Source: Glandiceps talaboti (taxonomy: Eukaryota; Hemichordata; Enteropneusta; Spengelidae). Taken from it: 64,000 bases of DNA. The stretch is taken from the NCBI RefSeq assembly GCF_964340395.1, contig NC_135561.1:18218240-18282239 (forward strand). Direction: 5' to 3'. A program made the translations under genes and the position numbers. The notes beneath the pieces were generated by a model. That model was not told the DNA's origin and did no database searches. It was given only the letters and a program-made list of their open reading frames with translations. Shown piece by piece: positions 58,457 through 64,000 of this stretch (within the stretch, counting starts at the first letter, position 1; each line of letters starts with the position of its first letter).

Positions 58457-59298
58457 CCATCATCATTATTATTACCATAGTAACTGGTATCAGCAGTATT
58501 ATTCTCTAATTGGTCTTGTTCCCACAATTTGAATTTCTTGGAAAATCTTTTGTTGGTAGGATATAATAATTCAACCAGTCTGTCTTCCTTATATGCCTTA
58601 TTTTCATACTTCCATTGTTCTTTAAGATTGTTATCTGTTTCAGAGAAACTTTGATCGACTTCGACTGCATTGTAATAATTCATCTCTTCAGCTATTACTT
58701 CATAGACACTTTCAACATCGTTCTCTGACTTGCAGTCTGACTTCAAATACTTTTCTTTAAACTCTAAACAACCAATCCTTAGTTGCTGTAACTCAAATAC
58801 ATCAGATGCCTGCTGGAGATGTTTAACATTATCCATATCAATGACTATTTTTCCAGTGTACATAAATTCAAGAACAGTTTCTAGAGTGTCGGCATTCATA
58901 TTCTGGAAGGCTTCTTTTAATACACTGCTACTTGTCTCACATGTTGACATGCTGTGAAATAATGGACTGCAGCTTGCCAAGACAGCCCGATGACAAGGGA
59001 AAGTTTGATTCTCCACACATAGTTCTATATCAGTGAATACAGACTGTTTTCTGAATTCATTTAATTTACATAACACTGACAATGGCAGATTTGGGACTAC
59101 ATACTCCATGCTATGTTGTGAGCTGGTCGCCATGGTTGCAGTGGATGGCAGGTAAGGTATTCTGTACTCCAGGTTTGGTGCTGTAGTGGTTGCTATGGTT
59201 GCAGTGGATGGTGGGTTAGGGACTGCATACTCCATGCTTGGTGCAATACTGGTTGCTATGGTTGCAGTGGATACCAGGTTAGCTACTGTGTACTCCAT
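56563..59298 (-). CDS. BTB/POZ zinc-finger protein C, 16 C2H2 fingers
   Basis: 911 residues from the first in-frame ATG (59298); the open frame continues to 59322 without another ATG. The N-terminus has about three and a half copies of the 21-residue MEYTVPNLPSTATIATS-type repeat, against two in gene B. A BTB domain (~74-184), an Asp/Gly-rich linker and sixteen C2H2 fingers (~438-911) follow, ending CEICDKAFRGKSQLYHHKKN as in gene B. Compared with gene B three consecutive fingers (B 6-8) are missing, and most other fingers match nearly residue for residue. An intact frame and conserved finger residues suggest a working gene. The family role is DNA binding with BTB-mediated dimerisation; targets are unknown. 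Confidence 0.93.
58373..58458 (-). repeat. Coding (GAT)n/(GGT)n repeat in gene C
   Basis: Encodes a long poly-Asp run broken by five Gly codons. Its plus-strand complement reads as poly-Ile/Thr, an artefact. Confidence 0.9.
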
Positions 59299-59349
59299 GC
59301 TGGCTGTGATGCCCTGGTTCACTCAGAATAGCATCAATCAGGTAGCAAT

Positions 59350-60352
59350 CTGTTGAAAGAATAATATTACATTTACATAGATTTATATGTTAGATATCAA
59401 AGTCATCTATAGACCAAAAGAATTCCAGATATATCTATGACCTACATGTACACTGATATGTATGTCATTCTGTTTCTGAAGGAGTTGAAAGTATGTTCAG
59501 TCTTTGCAATTGACTCTTGAGATCACTTCTTACATAATACATAGTGGATTATCATTCACCTGAAAGAAAACACTGATACAGTGATAGCCAAAATGGTAGC
59601 ATACCTACTTGCTGGTAGATTTCGACTATATCCTTTCAATAAACATCACAATATTTTCCCAACAATTCTGAATTGAATCCTAGAATCTAATAACTGATTT
59701 CACCTAGCAAGGAATCAAGTAGTCTGTCTGGATGCCAACAAGTCAGGTCAGTATTCTTAGTAATTTGAATTTATGGTAGTGTTTTGGTTTGTTTCAGCAT
59801 TTGTCAACCGTTACAAGTGTAGTATAAAAAAGCTTTTGACAAGAAACTTTAAAAGCTTAGGAAAACATATACCTGAGAATTTGACATTTGTAGCTAGTTT
59901 CTGTACTTGCAGCACAACAATTTTTTTTAGCTCATACCCAGGAAACAATTTTTTGGGGGGATTGAGTTGGTGAGCAATTTTTTTCCTGCTTTTGGCCGGC
60001 GACAATTTTTTTTGTCGAAAATCCCCCCCCCCCCCCTCCAATGGCGTACCCTAAGTCTTTAGGTTATGTAACACGTCATGCAAGTATCACCTACACAACA
60101 CGCCTATGAAGACGGACAAGTGGTATAATGTTTTGGGATTCTCCCAATTTGGGTTGCACAACTCCGTTCACCTTCAGGTTGTGGAATGCTTTGATTCATA
60201 GAGTCTGGGGCTGTGATTGACATTGAATGTAATTACTCAAAGCATTGACTGATCCAAACTGGGTCAGTTAATGATTAACAGCAATGTTAACCTGTTTACA
60301 ATCATTCACTGCGTCACCGCCGTGGCCCTGGATTCTAAAAGGCATATCTTAC
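59350..60352 (-). other. Predicted 5' UTR intron of gene C
   Basis: Donor GTAAGATATGCC begins at 60352 and the acceptor TTCTTTCAACAG ends at 59350 (minus strand). Both are conserved with gene B. A C-run (60026-60038) and a small CAATTTTTTTTGTCG hairpin lie inside. Confidence 0.6.
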
Positions 60353-60530
60353 CTTGTGCATGCATTTACAGGGAATGGTGACTCAGTGCAGGTGAAAATA
60401 TCGGCATGTATCGACCCAACACAACAACAATGCTAACATGCCAGACGCGCGCAGCAATCAAGCCGGGAAATGCGTGCGGGAAATGTATTCAATTGTTGAC
60501 GTTGAGGGCGCAACATAAATGGTTAAAGAT
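60353..60530 (-). promoter_or_regulatory. Promoter side and 5' untranslated exon of gene C
   Basis: Inverted counterpart of 47745-47932. It shares GTTGCGCCCTCAACG, GGGTCGATA, CCCTGTAAA and the CACAAG exon end with the same intron start. The plus-strand 126-codon frame over it (60406-60786) is taken as chance. Confidence 0.6.
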
Positions 60531-63020
60531 GTTTCTCAGACCACGAGGTTTGTCGGAGATGTTACTAATCGAGGCAAAGACACTTCATCACAACATGAAC
60601 ACTGAGAGACAACAAATGTATACCAGACTAAGTGCAATCAGTGGTGTAGGTAATTTCAAAGAACTAGACAATGAAACAAAATGTATTACTCTTTTTAACT
60701 CTGATCAAAGACACACAATTAATTATGGCACTGACAACTTTCATAAAAATCAGCACTTACCAAGAGGAAAGACATCTACAAGTTAAACGAAACACATTAC
60801 ATTTATCTAACTTATTAAAATTTGAATTTTCTTATAAACCTTATTTTGCTAGTTTGTTTTAGTACCAAACACTTATTTCAGAAAATCCAATGAAGAAATG
60901 TAGCTGCAATTGAAAGATTCTAATCTATCCTACAATATATCTCAGACCACAAAACAAATTGAGTTGTAGCACCGTCACGATTTACCTGGAATTATCCCAA
61001 TGTTTGTATGTATGCAACCATTGTTGCTTCAGTTTTTCTTACAAATTTAGAAAGGACATTCTGTATATTTTGAGTGCACAAGGTATTTCATCTTCTATCA
61101 TATTGCAGGTGATGCATAATCTGTTTTCTATCCCTGTAGTCCTTTATGTCTTCTAATTTCAATTTGTAGATCATGTGAGCTCAGTCTAATTCTTGAAATT
61201 AAACCAACTTCCTTTCTGTTGTTCATAATTTTAAGATAATTGGCTGTTTGTATCTTATTGTGTAACAATTTGTAAGTTCTGAGCTTTGACTCTTGTCTAT
61301 CATTGTCTTCGGTTCATTTCTTAGTGAAATAATTTTTACAAATGTTCAAAAAGTGTTCCTTCGGATTCAATTTGTGGTATCGTCAATGTTTTGAAATTCC
61401 GCATAATATTCTTCTTTCATTTTGTTTAAATTTATACTTATAGAAAATTGTGGCAGACGGAAGTGGAAAACCCCAGAAATTTAGTATGACGGACGAAGGT
61501 AGAACAAGATAAATTAGAATGGCCCGAATAAAGCTCAGAAGTTGTCAGATCGAAAATATTATACATGCACCTGTCCAGTTAATAATATTTACCTATGCTG
61601 CATTCCTGGAGGCAAGGAGTCCAAAATTTCTTGAAACAATAACCATGAGCAATGTCAACAATATGACAGAAATTTGCAGTTTACTGATTGACCATTTTTA
61701 AAAAGGTAATATATTATGGCAAGAAGTTTTGGGTATAAGAATACTTCACATTCAGAAGAGCGCCCTCACAAGTCAATGTCTGTACCAAAACAAGTATCTC
61801 TATGCAACATTCTCGCAAACCAGAGCTGTTATTTCTTCCGTTACACTTTGAAATAAAAGTGGGACGGCTCGTTAAGAACGGTGCCGTAAAACAGGCCGTG
61901 GTTTGCGACTTTGCTATGCAAACACAATGTCTATGTAAACACAATCATGGATGGATCGATTGCAATAATTGTAACACAGTTACGTTGAAGAGACATACTA
62001 AAAACTCACTATCAGATTTATGTTGTATTTTTATTTGTGTGGTATGTGTAGTCCATTTCCAGTGGCCTGATCTGCAATGAACGTCATATGTGGGATATGC
62101 TTGCTGTACGAAACTTATCATGTCGTGTAGTAAATATGGGTAATTTTTTTACAGTGTAAGAGGGATGCAAAAAATTACTGTACAATGTTCTGACGCCACT
62201 CACAGCGTTCGTTAATTGGCTGGTTGTAAAGGTAACCATGGTTACCCATCCTCTTTCAAACACAAATTAATATGCACACAACACTGGGTAACTGAGACTG
62301 AATGAACCAGTCATTTGTATCAAGATTTAAATTCCAGTTACATTTTGCATGATACAATCGACGTGTTTCAGTAAGTAAGCAAACAATCAAATATGAATGG
62401 GCGTTTACAATATAATGAATATTATTCCAACCAGAAAGTTACACTGTGCGTCACTTCAGAGTGACAAGGGCAAGGACAATGAGTACAAGTGACAATGAGT
62501 ACAAGGGCAAGTGAAAATACTTGCATGTAGACTCTAAGATACCTCGTGACGTTCCGCCCTCACGGGCCTCCTTTTACGTGAAACGTTGATTAAACTTTTC
62601 TCGTATAATAATAATTTCAATGCGTATAACTTCTTAGACTGACAGATTAGCCGTTGAGGGCGTGGTGCCCTTTAGCATGTTTAGGGCAGGCTGGTACAAT
62701 GTAAGCCCTGATCGATGATGTCATTACAGTCTAATAACTTCTATGACATTACAATTGTCTTCTTGCATTGTTAAAACAGTAGACTGCATAATAGGAATTT
62801 CCTCAACATTTTTTATACGCATAATAAATTACGTCATTCGATGATTTGTAAGTTATGTCATAGTACCCGGTTTGAGCTCAGTCAATTGCAAGTGATTGTT
62901 AAATATGCTTACGTATGTAGAACACGGCGAGTAGCTCTTGAATATGCAGCAAAAAATACATCAAAATTGTACGAACTCAGCTTGTGTCCCTTTAATGTTT
63001 TATATAAATAGTATCCCAAC
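60531..63020. other. Non-coding stretch right of gene C
   Basis: No exon or RNA gene could be supported. It contains a TAAGATAC-TCGTGACGTTCC motif copy (62534-62555) and a near-match CGTTGAGGGCG at 62652-62662. Confidence 0.5.
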
Positions 63021-63021
63021 C

Positions 63022-63262
63022 TAGACTGTCGACAGTCGCTCGCGCCTTTTTTCCCCCTACGTTTTATCTAAACTCCGATCCGGCGCAGCACTAGTCTGAT
63101 CGCAAACTGATATCGAGGGCCGAAGGCCCGAGTGATCGAGGGCCGAAGGCCTTCGCAATTCGGCCCTCGAAATCAGTTTGCGATTATACTAGTGTTGCGC
63201 CGGACCGGAGTTTAGATAAAACGTAGGAAAAAAAGGCGCGAGCGACTGTCGACAGTCTAATC
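63022..63262. mobile_element. Palindromic MITE with GACTGTCGACAGTC ends
   Basis: A ~241-bp near-perfect inverted repeat. Each end begins TAGACTGTCGACAGTCGCTC, which contains the self-palindrome GACTGTCGACAGTC. GCGCCTTTTTT, ACGTTTTATCTAAACTCCG and a CGGCGCA block follow on both arms. The centre holds two copies of TCGAGGGCCGAAGGCC. No open frame. A TA at each end may be the target duplication. The partial copy at 54672 shows that it is a family. Confidence 0.85.
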
Positions 63263-63653
63263 TCAACCCAACATTTACAGGTATGCCCCTTTAGTGTCCA
63301 CAGATCTAATGATTTGGTGCCATTCTATCTAGACTGTATGATGATTGGTTGAATCTAACATGAATATGAATGACCTCATGAATATGTATATAGTATAGAA
63401 AGTAAAGAAAAGAGTAGTACATCTGGCGACACCTCACCTCACTTTGCAATATATGCGATCATTTGACTGGTGCTTTGGGCGTGGTCACAGTTGCCAGTTT
63501 TCATTCATTTTTTGAATGCTTACTCACTTGCTTACCAGATGATGTTGTTATTTTAGCAAAATATACTGGCATTTGGTTGTTGCTAAGAGCGTGGTCATGG
63601 TTGCTAGGTCCAGTTATGTCAAAATGCTTTGAAGAAATTCTGAACATCTAATC
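63263..63653. other. Non-coding stretch before the 141-bp repeat
   Basis: A ~30-bp phrase is present twice (GCGTGGTCACAGTTGCCAG near 63479 and GCGTGGTCATGGTTGCTAG near 63590), probably part of the same repeat family as the tandem units to the right. Confidence 0.5.
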
Positions 63654-64000
63654 AAATTTCAGTCTTGTTGACCAAGTACTTCTTGAGATACCTGGTATGT
63701 TTTTGACAAAAATTCACATTTTTACACTAATTTGCATATCGCTGATGAGATCATTATATGCTTAATATTTATTCAGCCCCAGATGCATCCCTATTAAATT
63801 TCAGCCTAATTTGATATTTTGGAATCAAAGATTTTTGACCAAAAAGACACATTTTTAGCCCTAATTTGCATATCACTGATTGGATTATCATGTCATGAAC
63901 ACATCTTAATCTACACCCCTAACAACGTTCCCACCCAATTTCAGACCAATCTGCCCTGGTAGTTTTTGAGTTTAAGTTTTTTGACCAAAAATGACATTTT
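63654..64000. repeat. ~141-bp tandem repeat, runs off the window
   Basis: Two and a half diverged units start at about 63654, 63796 and 63937, each opening (A)AATTTCAG and containing TTTTTGACCAAAAA or similar, then CTAATTTGCATATC-CTGAT. The right end is outside the window. Confidence 0.8.

Noticed and set aside
60406-60786. 126-codon plus-strand frame
   Set aside because: It overlaps the conserved 5' exon and promoter side of gene C on the other strand, and the equivalent frame is not conserved at gene B.

Overview
The window is animal nuclear DNA. It has spliced genes with GT-AG introns and AATAAA poly(A) signals, BTB/C2H2 zinc-finger proteins, an intact LINE open reading frame, several foldback (inverted-repeat) elements and very many microsatellites. 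It is AT-rich and gene-poor. The repeat style suggests a marine invertebrate, perhaps a deuterostome such as a hemichordate. That placement is only an impression and no sequence here proves it.

Left part (1-39 kb): about 15 kb of repeat-rich DNA without a convincing gene is followed by a two-exon gene. Its small first coding exon lies at 15970-16038, a 9.3 kb microsatellite-rich intron follows, and the large last exon is 25380-27065. Together they encode a 584-residue Ser/Tyr/Arg-rich protein of unknown function. Next is an intronless 515-codon gene (30068-31615) for a basic, hydrophobic, unrecognised protein. At 35006-38073 lies a 3.07 kb foldback element with an 8-bp target-site duplication. 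Its arms carry an AATTAATT-rich tandem repeat, and three smaller palindromes sit inside it.

Right part (39-60 kb): a family of three BTB-zinc-finger paralogues. Gene A (39873-42203, +) has 8 fingers and a long Ser-Asn-His heptad repeat. Gene B (48822-51734, +) has 19 fingers. Gene C (56563-59298, -) has 16. B and C are convergent inverted duplicates that share the 5' untranslated exon, splice sites, promoter-side motif and coding sequence. A has an almost identical N-terminal stretch joined to a diverged remainder, which suggests gene conversion or exon reshuffling. A decayed zinc-finger fragment follows gene C, and beyond it comes sequence matching the 3' flank of gene A. A LINE (43904-47722, -), flanked by a 9-bp duplication and truncated in ORF1, has landed about 210 bp upstream of the predicted first splice donor of gene B.

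The far right (60-64 kb) holds a palindromic MITE-like element with a GACTGTCGACAGTC terminus and a ~141-bp tandem repeat running off the edge.

The most informative material is the nested foldback structure and the history of the BTB-zinc-finger cluster. I found no convincing tRNA, rRNA or CRISPR array.
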